From positions 1-18,922 of the forward strand of contig CAXKVV010002110.1 in NCBI GenBank assembly GCA_964058805.1: 18,922 nucleotides of DNA, read 5' to 3'. This DNA is from Schoenoplectus triqueter. Taxonomy: Eukaryota; Streptophyta; Magnoliopsida; Poales; Cyperaceae. Shown piece after piece: positions 8,548 to 17,940 of this stretch. A program made the translations under genes and the position numbers. The stretch's first letter is position 1, and each line of letters starts with the position of its first letter. The notes beneath the pieces were generated by a model. The model searched no databases, was not told the DNA's origin, and worked only from the letters and a program-made list of their open reading frames with translations.

Positions 8548-9380
8548 ATTTTATGTGAGCTAAATAGTTCTTGTTAAATTGTGTTTGGTTAGAAAAACTT
8601 TTTATTTTTTACGAAGCTTGCTAAAAAAGATTTAAGTTTTTTTTTTCGTTTGGATGTCATAGTTATGAAGATTCTCTTGTTATTTTCCCAAAATTTTGCC
8701 TTTTATGTAATCAACCTCATAATTTTTTTTTTTTTGCAATAAGTTATGAAGCTAGAGTAATATATAGCTGCTTGCATGCTTTGCATCAAAATCAAAAGGG
8801 AAAGGAAAAGGAAAAGGAAAACAACCAAAAGAAGGGGGAACATTTTGCTACTGCCATTAATTAAAAGCAACAAATATTTGTAGCTCAGTAACCAATAAAA
8901 TTGGTTGTCGTGATATCTGTGACGTGTCTGTTGCTTATAACAAAGCAAATCAGAGCTCAGTGATTCCCCCAACTCACATGTAATTTACCGAGGAAGAAAA
9001 AGGCAGTCAAAATGCACCTAGTAAACGTTGTCAGTCAAAGCTGCACTAATTACAAGCTGCAGAATCAGGACTGGATACTGATACCAGCTGCAGCAATTGA
9101 TTTTAAGGCAGAATCCCATGCGCAAGTGTAATAGCAGTTAAATTTCGTATAAGCGCTGTTAATTTATATGAATACTTTGGTTACAAGCTCTATACAGGAA
9201 AACTGGGAAGCATGTTTCCCTTTTTTAATTTCATGTGGAAATTGAGAGGTGCATTATTACATTGGTACCACGGTTCAGTATTAATATAATTTAGTGCGTT
9301 TCTCCGGGTCACAAGAAAAAGTCTTGAACAATTTACTTAAAATGTATGGGTGGGGAATATGTCTGTTATTCCTCAAAAAA
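8548..9380 (+). other. 3' flank of the MAKR gene
   Basis: The first ~150 bases are T-rich and could be the 3' untranslated region. They include TTGTGTTTGG at 8578-8587, the kind of TG-rich element found upstream of plant poly(A) sites, but no canonical AATAAA lies nearby. A short (GGAAAA)n purine run occurs at about 8798-8820. The rest, to 9380, is somewhat less AT-rich and holds no ORF or RNA gene I can support. Confidence 0.5.
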
Positions 9381-9395
9381 TATATATATATATAT
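9381..9395. repeat. Short (TA)n run between ATATGTCTGTT direct repeats
   Basis: A 15-base TA tract lies between two copies of ATATGTCTGTT (9358-9368 and 9391-9401). The intervening ~22 bases also include TATTCCTC and an A-run. This could be a small insertion with a target duplication or a transposon excision scar. Confidence 0.5.
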
Positions 9396-9401
9396 GTCTG
9401 T

Positions 9402-10233
9402 TCCAAGATTTAACTTTCATAATCAGTAGAATAAATAAAGGATGACTTCTATGGAGCTCCATGCATGTTTTATGAAGTTTTTCTTACCTAATGCAACAAA
9501 CGATTGTACATAATTTAATTCTCCAATATCAAAATGTAATCTATTGGCATTATTAGCTAGAAAATAAAAGGTGAATATTTAATCCTTATTTTGCATTTCA
9601 TTAATTGGACAGCTGAAATTAAGTCGAATATTTTTTATGCTGCATATGATGCTCTTAACCAAAATTCTATATTCTAACCATTCTAAATAGTTTTTTTTTT
9701 AAAAATAGTGAGTCTATTATACTATTGCATATTACAGATTGATCTGTACTATAAATCCATATCTTTGCTTAATATGATACCAAATACGAACTTACTGTAG
9801 GCCAAATTTAATTTTTTTACTCTGTTTTTAGATAGATAAATATAACTTCTTTGAATGATTAAGAATATTTAAATCAGGTGAGTTTTAATTATCTAAAAAT
9901 AATAAATAAATTATAATTAAAAATTACAAAATTCGATCCACGAACTTATAAATAAATTCGCATATGAAAATCAGTTCAATAAAATGTTCAGACTTTAAAA
10001 ATAAATTTACAAATTCATAATATCGGCCAATCCGTACTGTAACTAACAAATAATTAAATATTCTATTCTATTGACTCTCTAAAAGTACTTCCCTACAGTA
10101 AAACTTTATTTTTACGAGACTCCAGTGGAACAGAACTGCATCTGCATGCCACTTGCCAGAGTAGCTGGTAACTGGTAAGTGGTAACCGCTTTGCATGATA
10201 AGACTGTCGCCAGCAACTAATAATTCATTGGAA

Positions 10234-10240
<7 letters not shown>
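9402..10240. other. AT-rich intergenic sequence, nothing recognised
   Basis: No gene or element could be supported. The segment ends in an A-run and a TA tract that border the second foldback MITE. Confidence 0.6.
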
Positions 10241-10270
<30 letters not shown>

Positions 10271-10271
<1 letters not shown>

Positions 10272-10661
10272 CTTATGATATTTTACAATGTAAAAAATTA
10301 TTATTATTTCGGAGTGAGATTTTATATCCTGAGATTTCAAATAGTCAATCTAATTTGCTTAATAATTTTTTCATGTTAAAATCTTATAGAATATTAAATT
10401 TCATGATGTTTTTAGTTTTCTAACTATTTTTAAAAACAACTCTGAAATAGATTATTTTTTTATATTAAACAGGACTATTTTTAAAAATAATTTAAAAAAT
10501 AGTTAGAAAGCTCAAAAAATCATAAAATTTAATATCTTACGAGATTTTGACTTGAAGAAATTATTGAGCAATTTATATTAACCATTTAAGAGTTCGAGAT
10601 ATGAAATCTCACTCCGAACCAATAACGATTTTTACTTTGCAAAGCACCGTAAGTCATCTCT
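10271..10661. mobile_element. Long-hairpin (foldback) MITE, copy 2
   Basis: The left arm includes TTCGGAGTGAGATTTTATAT, and the right arm carries its complement, ATGAAATCTCACTCCGAA, near 10599-10616. Pairing continues inward to CTAACTATTTTTAAAAA (about 10420) against TTAAAAAATAGTTAG (about 10492). Arms of ~160 bp surround a ~60-base centre. The element lies in TA tracts (10241-10270 and 10661-10671). Its interior aligns with the MITE at 941-1324: AGCTCAAAA...TATC..(A)CGAGATTTTGACTTGAAGAAATTATTGAG matches AGCTCAAAA...TATCCCATGAGATTTTCATATAAAGAATTTAATGAG. The two are diverged members of one family. No protein is encoded. Confidence 0.72.
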
Positions 10662-10671
10662 ATATATATAT

Positions 10672-11173
10672 ACTAATTTCCGACTTTTATAAATCTAATA
10701 TATATATCAGCACTTCCAATTTATTTTTTAGAATTTTACAAACTACAAGTCTACAATTTAAAGGCCTGAAACAGAAACATATTAAGTATTCACCAACCGA
10801 CCAGGTCTGGTTAATAGGATTATTCAAAGTTGCGTGCGGTACTTGGGCCTTGTAACTTGAGCCTATAAATAAATCTGTGGCCTCAATTCTTCTTCCTCCG
10901 GTTAAAATGAATGCTCCATAATAAATGAGTTGCAATGATAAAAGAAATTGCTCCCATTTTCTTCTCTGGATTAGAATAAAAGAATATAGAAGAAAATTCT
11001 CGAGGTCATTTTTCGGAGTTAATGACTGGCACCTTACAACATGAATGTTAAAATGCAGATGGCTCTTTTTACGGGGTAGTACAACTGTCTCGTCTAGTCG
11101 TCTTTCCAGTATTTTCCATTTAATATTTTAGAAACCATAGAAAGGAACTGTCCAAGGCTTCAAGCAGTAGAAA
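10672..11173. other. Intergenic sequence, nothing recognised
   Basis: AT-rich sequence between the foldback MITE and the Helitron-like element. The ORFs that cross it begin inside the MITE or overlap on opposite strands and show no protein-like features. Confidence 0.55.
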
Positions 11174-11727
11174 TCTATATTATTATATAAAACATCTAAG
11201 AATTGGATGGTCCATTTTTTATCATGATATTTTCTTATTATATCCATTTTATCTCTCAATTAAACGGATAATATCTATTTTTGATTGATCAAACGTATAT
11301 AATCGCGTCCATTTATCCCATCTTTCTTTTCATTTTTTTTCTCATCTATACTATTATTTCTATTTATGCACATGATTTATAAATTAGAATACTCAATATT
11401 TTTCTATTTATGTTATGATATAAAAAAATAATTTAAGGGTTAAGGTATGCGCTATGATTAGCAACTTTGTACATATTTGATAAGAAATTAATGGTGATGA
11501 TATATGCTAGAATAATTCATTTTTCTTATCATAAACACCATGAATCATTAATTCATATTGTGCAGAAAATTTCATTCAAGATTAAATCTGATTTTTATTA
11601 TAGATTTTCTCTATAATTTGATGAATTTATAATTTAATATTAGATCAATGTGAATTTTTTTATATTATAATATTTTTATGTTTAAATAAAAAGTTTGCTA
11701 ATAACGCGCGCGTGAGTATATTGCTAG
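11174..11727 (+). mobile_element. Non-autonomous Helitron-like element
   Basis: The 5' end TCTATATTATTATATAAAAC is typical of plant Helitrons and follows an A. The 3' end reads ACGCGCGCGTGAGTATATTG then CTAG, followed by T. Thus the element has the A|TC...CTAG|T arrangement, a GC-rich palindrome (11704-11713) about 10 bases before CTAG, and no terminal inverted repeats or target duplication, as expected for Helitron insertion between A and T. The ~554 bp contain no Rep/helicase coding sequence, so it would depend on an autonomous partner. The subterminal palindrome is shorter than the usual hairpin. Confidence 0.62.
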
Positions 11728-11819
11728 TTATTGAAATGCATATTTTCATCCCGCATTTATTGATCCGGGGAGGAGGAAGCATTTTTGCCTATGAAGTCAA
11801 AACAATTAGTCTCATAACA

Positions 11820-11990
11820 ATTATAATAGTAAAAAATAAAAATAATAATTATCATAATTATAATTGTCATTATGATAATTAATAGTAGTATTAACAATAG
11901 TAATAAGATTATAATTATGATAATTACTAGTATATTAACAATAGTACTAACAACAAATTGACATAAATAATTATTAATTAATATTAGATT
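11820..11990. repeat. AAT/ATA low-complexity tract with 45-bp duplication
   Basis: Nearly pure A/T trinucleotide-like sequence. The segment TGATAATTAATAGTAGTATT.. near 11873 is repeated as TGATAATTACTAGTATATT.. near 11918, each followed by AACAATAGTA(A/C)TAA. Short self-complementary stretches (AATTATAATTGTCATTATGATAATT region) lie within it. The minus-strand ORF across it is a run of isoleucine and leucine and is an artefact. Confidence 0.7.
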
Positions 11991-12224
11991 TTTCCCTATA
12001 GGCACACATCATTGCTTATTTATTTTAGTAAAATGAAATTTGTCTGGCTAATATTATGTTGCAAACTTGTAATTGAGGTGTCAAGATAAAGTATAAAATC
12101 TTAGCATATATTTGTCTTTTTTCTTTTTAGTTAATGAAAGTACAAACAATCTTTTTAATCACAGAACACTTTTTTCTTTTATGATATGTATTACAATAAA
12201 ATTTACAAATTTTGAAATCGACAA

Positions 12225-12464
12225 ATGGCCTCTAGGAACAAAAAAAGAGTACAACATTACTTTAGCCTCACTATTTTATTTAATTTGATTTTACTTTATA
12301 CATGCCACTCAATTCATATAAATGAATGTTTCTCAATGCAAAGCATCTACGAGTTTATTTTAAATAAAATCCATCACAGTTTTTCTAAAAATAATGTAAA
12401 GCAAAATGATTCAGACACTTTAATAACACGAACTACTATAGAAGTTTTATGGGGTCAATCATAG
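12225..12464 (+). CDS. Hypothetical small secreted-type protein (doubtful)
   Basis: A 79-codon ORF starts in a favourable plant context (ACAAATGGCC). The product has a basic N-terminus (R4, K6, K7, R8), then a hydrophobic stretch at residues 12-26 (YFSLTILFNLILLYT) followed by C27-H28-S29, which looks like a signal peptide with cleavage near residue 29. The remaining ~50 residues are polar, with one cysteine (C35) and an end TTIEVLWGQS. I recognise no family: it has no CLE, CEP, IDA, RALF or cysteine-rich peptide signature. A TATA-like GTATAAAATC lies near 12091. In AT-rich DNA an ORF of this size can arise by chance, and nothing here proves expression. Confidence 0.22.
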   Translation: MASRNKKRVQHYFSLTILFNLILLYTCHSIHINECFSMQSIYEFILNKIHHSFSKNNVKQNDSDTLITRTTIEVLWGQS

Positions 12465-12576
12465 AAGTTCTGCCAAAAAAGTATTGGGGTCAAATCATTG
12501 TACTATAATATTTTTTTTCAAAAAATCATGATAAACTAATATATAAGAAAATCTTTTAATCTCAAAATTTTATGTT

Positions 12577-12932
12577 CAAATTTGTCCCTAAATTATTTTC
12601 TCTTCTAACTTTTTATTTTCAGTAATATTTTTATTTTTGATAAGTTTTTATATTTCACGATCAGATATAAACACCCTTGATAACTAGATATGAACAACTC
12701 TATAAGTAAATATGAATACTCATATGTATAAATATGAACAACATGGATGTTTGGACATATACCTTGATTAGTGTTCTATCCCCCAAATATTCCTCTTAAT
12801 TATTTTTTCTTTCAACTTTACATATTCAGCAATATTTCTATTTTTTGTTATCTTTTTTTTTTCTATTTCACAATAAGATATGAACACTCCAGTAATTAAA
12901 TATAAATAACTATATCAATGAATATGAATACT

Positions 12933-12994
<62 letters not shown>

Positions 12995-13300
12995 AATAAT
13001 ATGGATGCTCCAATATGTGTTATATACCTCAAATCTGTCTCCCAACTAATTTTTTTTTCAACTTCTCAAAAATTTTATTTTTGTATTCCATGATCAGATA
13101 TGAACACCTCAGTAATTAAGTATAAGCACATCTATAAGTGAATATGAATACTCATATGTATAAATATGAATAAGATGAGTGTTTCGGCTTATAGTTCGAT
13201 CTGTGTTTTATCTCAAATATGTCCCCTAACTGTTTTTTTCTTTTTAACTTTTTATTTTTGATAAGTTGTTATCCTCCAAATATGTTCCCTAACTGTTTTG
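12577..13300. repeat. Tandem repeat, three ~216-bp units plus a partial
   Basis: The anchor AGATAT(A/G)AACAC starts at 12663, 12876 and 13096, giving spacings of 213 and 220 bp. Each unit runs: AAATxTGTCCC-type opening, T-rich stretch, TTTTATTTTTG..TATTTCA, the anchor, TAATTAAxTATAA, GAATATGAATACTCA, ATATGAA(T/C)A, GATG(T/C)T, and a T-rich end. A partial fourth unit (CCAAATATGTTCCCTAACTG) ends near 13300. The consensus is 215 bp or so and non-coding. The middle unit contains an expanded microsatellite. I do not recognise the family. Confidence 0.8.
12933..12994. repeat. Compound (CA)n(TA)n(TG)n palindromic microsatellite
   Basis: CA repeats (12933-12944), a TA run (to 12979) and TG repeats (to 12994) form a 62-base self-complementary tract able to extrude as a cruciform. 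It sits in the second 216-bp unit at the exact place where the other two units read ACTCATATGTATAAATATGAA, so it grew from that short CATATGTA seed. Confidence 0.93.
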
Positions 13301-13588
13301 ATTTATGTGGGATACATAATTTGTCTGCTCTAGATGTTTATATTTTATACTGAAAATAAAATATTGTTATCTATTGTGTGCGTGTTAAAAAAATTAAAGA
13401 AAAATTTGAGAGATTTTTTATAGAAAATAGTTAGCACGACCCTAATATATAACTATTACATTTTAAAAAATAAATGAAAATCAGCTGACCCATTTCATAA
13501 ATGTAAATCTGCCCCCGATTTGAAAATTTAAAGCACGCTCGCTTTTTTCTTTTCTTTTTTTAACAAAATATGCATGAGTTTTATGTAA

Positions 13589-14017
13589 GAGTGGGATTCA
13601 TTGACAATGGGTTATTTTGATAATCTTGACAATGTACTTACAAATAAATATAAAAAAAAACCTTAAAAATAAAAAAATTTATAGATGTATTTTTCTACTT
13701 TTAGATTGATGGTCATTAAAATTTTATGTAATTTCATTATCGTTTGATAGTCCATCAAAGACCGTTAATTTAGAACCGTTTTAAATTATATGAGAATTTG
13801 ATGATTTTTGATGAACTATCGAACGATAATGAAATTGTATGAAATTTAAATGACCATCAATCTAAATGTAGAAGAACATGTCTATAAACTTTTTTTAATT
13901 TAAGATTTTTTTTGTATTTAGTTAGAGGTTCATTGGCTTTATTGTTGTTATTGTTAGTTAGTTAGAAGTTCATTGTCAAGGTTGTCAAAATAACCCATTG
14001 TCAACCGATCCCTTCTC
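13589..14017. mobile_element. Mutator-type long-TIR MITE with 9-bp target duplication
   Basis: The 429-bp element begins GAGTGGGATTCATTGACAAT and ends with the complement of GAGAAGGGATCGGTTGACAA. The arms pair over most of their length, including GGGTTATTTTGA and TAGATTGATGGTCATT with TTTCATTATCGTT(T/C)GATAGT, and meet around 13800. It is flanked by perfect direct repeats TTTATGTAA at 13580-13588 and 14018-14026. A 9-bp duplication and long terminal inverted repeats are diagnostic of Mutator-like elements. No transposase is encoded. The perfect duplication implies insertion not long ago, although the arms have diverged from each other. Confidence 0.88.
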
Positions 14018-14026
14018 TTTATGTAA

Positions 14027-14616
14027 TTAAAAGTTTTACTTCACCTTACATAATATGAAATGCTTTTCACGTAGAATTGTTTATATATTGATGCAATTAA
14101 TTGCACTGATGATGATCAAGTATTTAATTTTCTTTCCGTCTCATTCTAGTTTAGTCCCTGTTATAAGCATGGTCTTACATTCATTCGACATCATTTATTT
14201 ATATATATAATATAACACATTATGCAGAAAATCTTTATTACGTATAACCGTCGTTGTCTTTAAAAAGGTTAAATATGCTTTAAATCTATTTCTCGTATGC
14301 AATTACAAATTTAATAATAAGTTTTTATATATATACTAAAACATATCACTTTATCAATTATATCAACTATTCAATTTGTCTTCATAATCATTCTATCGAT
14401 ATCCATCCTTTCAACTCTAAAAATTATTCACATTATATCTTAATTCTGAACTATTTTCACAAGTCTCCATAACTATTATCCTAGTTCTCTATACATACTC
14501 TTCCAAATTTATAATTCAAATATCACTTTGGCACGTAAATGATAACACTTTAGTATGTAAGTTCTAATATATTCACTTTGCACATAAGAAGTGGAATACA
14601 ATCCGAATATATTTTC
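14027..14616. other. AT-rich intergenic sequence, nothing recognised
   Basis: No gene, RNA or element could be supported between the Mutator-type MITE and the GC-rich minisatellite. Confidence 0.6.
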
Positions 14617-14970
14617 GGTACCGCCGAAAATAAGTCCGGGAGCGCAAAACATGAAAACGGGACCCGACGCCATCGATACCGACCAAAACGAGTCTGAGAG
14701 CGCAAAACATGAAAACGGGACCCAGAGCCCTCGGTACCGCCGAAAACGAGTCCGGGAGCGCAAAATATGAAAACGGGTCACAACGCCCTCGGTACCGCCC
14801 AAAACGGGTCCGAGAGCGCAAAACATGAAAACTGGACTCGGCGCCCTCGTACCGCCAAAAATGAGTCTGTGAGCACAAAACATGAAAACGGGATCCCGCA
14901 CCCTCGACACTGCCCGAAACGAGTTCGGGACCGCAAAACATCAAAACGAGACCCGACGCTCTAGGTACCG
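14617..14970. repeat. GC- and CpG-rich 58-bp minisatellite, six units plus a partial
   Basis: Units start with GGTACCGCC or a variant at 14617, 14675, 14733, 14791, 14849, 14906 and 14964, with 57- to 58-bp spacing. The consensus unit runs GGTACCGCCGAAAACGAGTC, then CGGGAGCGCAAAACATGAAA, then ACGGGACCCGACGCCCTC, with about nine CpG sites. It stands out sharply from its AT-rich surroundings. Unit 5 shows CpG decay to TG/CA (AATGAGTCTGTGAGCAC). The minus strand of the unit has no stop codon in any frame, so long ORFs (minus strand, 14509-14910 and 14573-15154) run through it; because 58 is not a multiple of three they read a different frame in each unit. I regard them as by-products, not genes. 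Confidence 0.92.
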
Positions 14971-15072
14971 CTGTGCGACCCTTTTTCGCGCCTCTCACCG
15001 CCCTGAAAAAGGAACTAGACGATGAATTGCGGAAGAAGGACACGAATATCCCTCTAAGTGTGCATTGGGGTA

Positions 15073-15082
15073 TATTTATATA
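15073..15082 (-). promoter_or_regulatory. Possible minus-strand TATA box upstream of the minisatellite
   Basis: TATATAAATA on the minus strand is followed by a less AT-rich segment (15055-14975) and then by the minisatellite. This spacing resembles an LTR promoter feeding an R/U5-type leader. No LTR ends could be defined, so the reading is tentative. Confidence 0.3.
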
Positions 15083-15184
15083 AATTTGGAATGCACATTT
15101 AAAAGTTTTAGAGATTGTGGGGTCTTTAAGATTCCAATGGGCGCAAACCCCCATTGTTAATTACCCTGGGTTTTGAACCCGAGG

Positions 15185-15970
15185 AACCTCTGATTAAAAA
15201 AGAAAAAATAAATAGAATAGTTAAGCAATTTTAAGTGGTCGTTGTGAATAATGGTAGGGAAGATATGAATTTTTCAAAGTAGTTTACACCTTGTGAATTG
15301 ACTTTTTATTTTTTATTGATAAAATGATTTAGTTTTTATTTATTTATTTATTTGTTATTTCAACTTATCTTATTTAAATTTATTTAATCTTGAATGTTGA
15401 GATTTATTTTTATTAGATTAAGGTTGGTTTAATTCTAAAATTGATTTTTTTTATTTGATAAGAAGGAGGAAAAAAATATATTTTATTTATTATTATTATT
15501 TTTAGTTATATTTTTTTTTATTTATTGATATCCAAAGTTATTTAATTTTGAAGATTGAGAGTTACTTTTATTTATTTTTTATTATGATATTTATTTTAGG
15601 TGAATGTTGATTTAGTTTTGAAATTAAATTTATCTTTATTTTAGTTGAATGTTGATTTATTTTAAATGAATGTTGATTTAGTCTTTCACTTTTTTATTTA
15701 TGTATTTATTTATTTAATCTATTTTTATTTAAATTTTATTTGATTTTCAATAAGATTTATATTTATTTTATTTTATTTTTATTCATTATATATTTAATTT
15801 TATTTATTTTTGTATTTTTATATTTTTTATTTAGAATTACTTAATTTAGAATTTAATATAATGAATAAGAATTATATTTATTTATTTATTTTAAGAAAAC
15901 TTTTATCTTCTTATTTTTTTTATGTTATTTATTTTTATTATATATTTTCAATGAAAGCATTTTAATATAT
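15185..15970. repeat. T-rich, C-poor low-complexity tract with (TTTA)n and internal repeats
   Basis: The plus strand is dominated by T, with many TTTATTTATTTA runs and hardly any C. The words GAATGTTGATTTA (15603, 15647, 15668) and TTTTATTTAAATTTATT-like blocks recur irregularly. No ORF spans it. It looks like decayed simple repeat inside a larger mobile element. Confidence 0.75.
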
Positions 15971-15989
15971 TTTTTTATTTTCAACACAA

Positions 15990-16790
15990 AGAAAATACGA
16001 TCAGTCGGGGATTATTTTGATTTTTTTTTGAGAAAATATATTAGTAACATACTAATTTTATTTGACAAAAATATCAATAACAATGTGATTAACAACTTTT
16101 ATTTTGAATATTTTTTAATTTGAATCCTTTAAAATAGTATTTCAGGACGAATATTAGAAATGGACAAATGTGAAAACTTACGAAGACTTCAGCAAATAAT
16201 ACAGTTTATTATTTGTTTTAGAGTAAAACGAGTTAATAACATACTGATTTTATTTAACAGAAATATGAAATGGGATATTACTGATTTTATGTAGGAAACT
16301 TTTCATTTTGAGCACTTTAAAGTACTATTTTGAGCAAAATATCAAAAGAGGACGGCTCTGAAAATAATGAGCTGTCAGGATTGTTTTGCTTATTTGAAAG
16401 GTATTTAAAGCGTATTTTTGCATGAAAATGTTTATACAAGCTCCTATTGATATGTATTTTATGAATATAAAATAATATATATATGTCAAATTCACGGATC
16501 GGTACAGTTTTTTAATTCTTTTCTGATAAATGACTGAACTGGACAGTTGGGGGTATTTTTGATATTTTTGAAAAATATGCTTAAGAAACCTTCCGAACCA
16601 GATTATGATACTATCAATAATGTTATGATGAACAATTGTTATGTTGAAAACTTTCTTATTTGAAATAGTTTTAATGCACTTTAAGGCTATTTAGCAAAGA
16701 AGTTTCAAATAAAATTTAGAAAAATCTGAAAATATATTTTTAGTTTTAGAAAATATTTTAACTTTTGAATTTAAACTCTTTTAGTTATTC
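15990..16790. repeat. Degenerate repeated blocks, probably within an old LTR element
   Basis: The block TTAGTAACATACTAATTTTATTTGACAAAAATAT near 16040 recurs as TTAATAACATACTGATTTTATTTAACAGAAATAT near 16232, ~190 bp on. Both are followed by a (T/C)ATTTTGA(A/G)-TTTAAA-GTA(C/T)T segment. A third, more diverged block begins near 16540 (CAGTTGGGGGTATTTTTGAT, compare CAGTCGGGGATTATTTTGAT at 16002) and continues TATGTTGAAAACTTTCTTATTTGAA. No protein is encoded. Confidence 0.55.
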
Positions 16791-16807
16791 ATTTCTATTG
16801 ATGTCAA

Positions 16808-17044
16808 GGGCTCACGACTTTGTATTAGCCGGCACAAGCCTTATAACTCTTCAAAATCAAGGGCTCACGACTTTGTATTAGCCGGCACGAGATTTAGAAG
16901 AGTTTTGTTAATTATAAAAATAATTTTTGTATTTTAGATAAAGACAAGGGCTCACGACTTAATGCAGCCGGCACATGCGTTATAACTCTTTAAAACCATG
17001 GGCTCACGACTGAACTCAGCCGGCACGAGAGTTTATAGAGTTAT
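16808..17044. repeat. Four GGGCTCACGAC...AGCCGGCAC modules in two hairpin-forming pairs
   Basis: GGGCTCACGAC, then 7-9 variable bases, then AGCCGGCAC occurs at 16808-16835, 16861-16888, 16948-16974 and 17000-17026. The second module of each pair lies in the loop of a dyad: AACTCTTC 16845-16852 with GAAGAGTT 16897-16904, and ATAACTCT 16982-16989 with AGAGTTAT 17037-17044. GGCT and AGCC inside every module can also pair. The block is GC-rich against an AT-rich background. Function is unknown; it may be part of an LTR element's regulatory or structured leader sequence. Confidence 0.85.
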
Positions 17045-17239
17045 TTTTATTTTATTATAAACCAGATTATTATAATCTACTAACTGAAGATTCATAAATG
17101 CATATAAAATCGTACGAAGCTCCAAAAATTATGAAAATTTACAGAGAGATGTATTATAACTAGATCTAGATGCTCACAAAATTTTAATTAAATCGGAGTA
17201 GCAGAGATATATTTTTTATTTTCAAATCAGATCAGGGGC

Positions 17240-17940
17240 AAAAGAGAAAAATGTTGTACCAGTATTTGCTGTTTTTCAGATTTAAAAATGCTATAACTTT
17301 TTACAGAAAAATCAGAAAATTATAAAATCAGTTTCTATAGATTTATATGATTTATTTCTACGAGATCTGAAAGTTTTATAAGATTTGGAGTAGATCTCAT
17401 CCTATTTTTCTTTTTATTGTATTTTCAGCCATTTTAGGGCTGATTTTGCATTTATAAGGGATTCATTGATCTTAAACGGTTTAAATGCATCATTTATCTT
17501 TCATCTAACATTCAATGATATTTATATGTAGATTTGAGCCAAAAGAAAAATAAAAAAATGAAAAAAAAACAAAAAAAAATAAAAAAAGAAAAGAGGAAAT
17601 GGATATTACCAGAACTTGTTGTTTTTCAGAATTAAAAAGGCTATAACTTTTTATAGAAAAATCAAAAAAATGTAAAATCTATTTCTGTAGATTCATATAA
17701 ATTATTTCTACGAGATCTGAAAGTTTTATAAGATTTGGAGAAGATCTCATCCCGTTTTTCATTTTATTGCATTTTCAGCCATTTTAGGGCTGATTTTGCG
17801 TTTATAAGGGATTCATTAATCTTAAACGGTTTAAATGCATCATTTAGCTTCAATCTAACATTCAATGATGTTTGCATGCAAATTTGAGCCAAAAGAAAAG
17901 AAAGAAAATGAAAAAGATCGAATTGCAACATAAGAACATC
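17240..17940. repeat. 350-bp tandem duplication with an older third copy
   Basis: GTTTTTCAGA..TTAAAAA.GCTATAACTTTTTA begins at 17271 and again at 17621, exactly 350 bp later. Between these points the two copies stay very similar, sharing TTTCTACGAGATCTGAAAGT, TTTTATAAGATTTGGAG, CATTTTAGGGCTGATTTTGC and AATCTTAAACGGTTTAAATG, and both end in purine-rich GAGCCAAAAGAAAA. The stretch 17090-17230 (AGATCTAGATGCTCACAAAATTTTA..TCGGAGTAGCAGAGAT) looks like a more diverged relative of the AGATCTGAAAG...TTTGGAGTAGATCT part. The sequence style is that of plant Ty3/gypsy non-coding regions, but this was not checked against a library. Confidence 0.85.

Noticed and set aside
11757..12005. 82-codon minus-strand ORF rich in Ile/Leu resembling a membrane protein
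   Set aside because: It is the translation of an A/T low-complexity tract with a 45-bp duplication.
14509..15154. Minus-strand ORFs of 133 and 193 codons
   Set aside because: They run through the 58-bp minisatellite, overlap each other in different frames, and owe their length to the lack of stops in the GC-rich unit. No domain was recognised.
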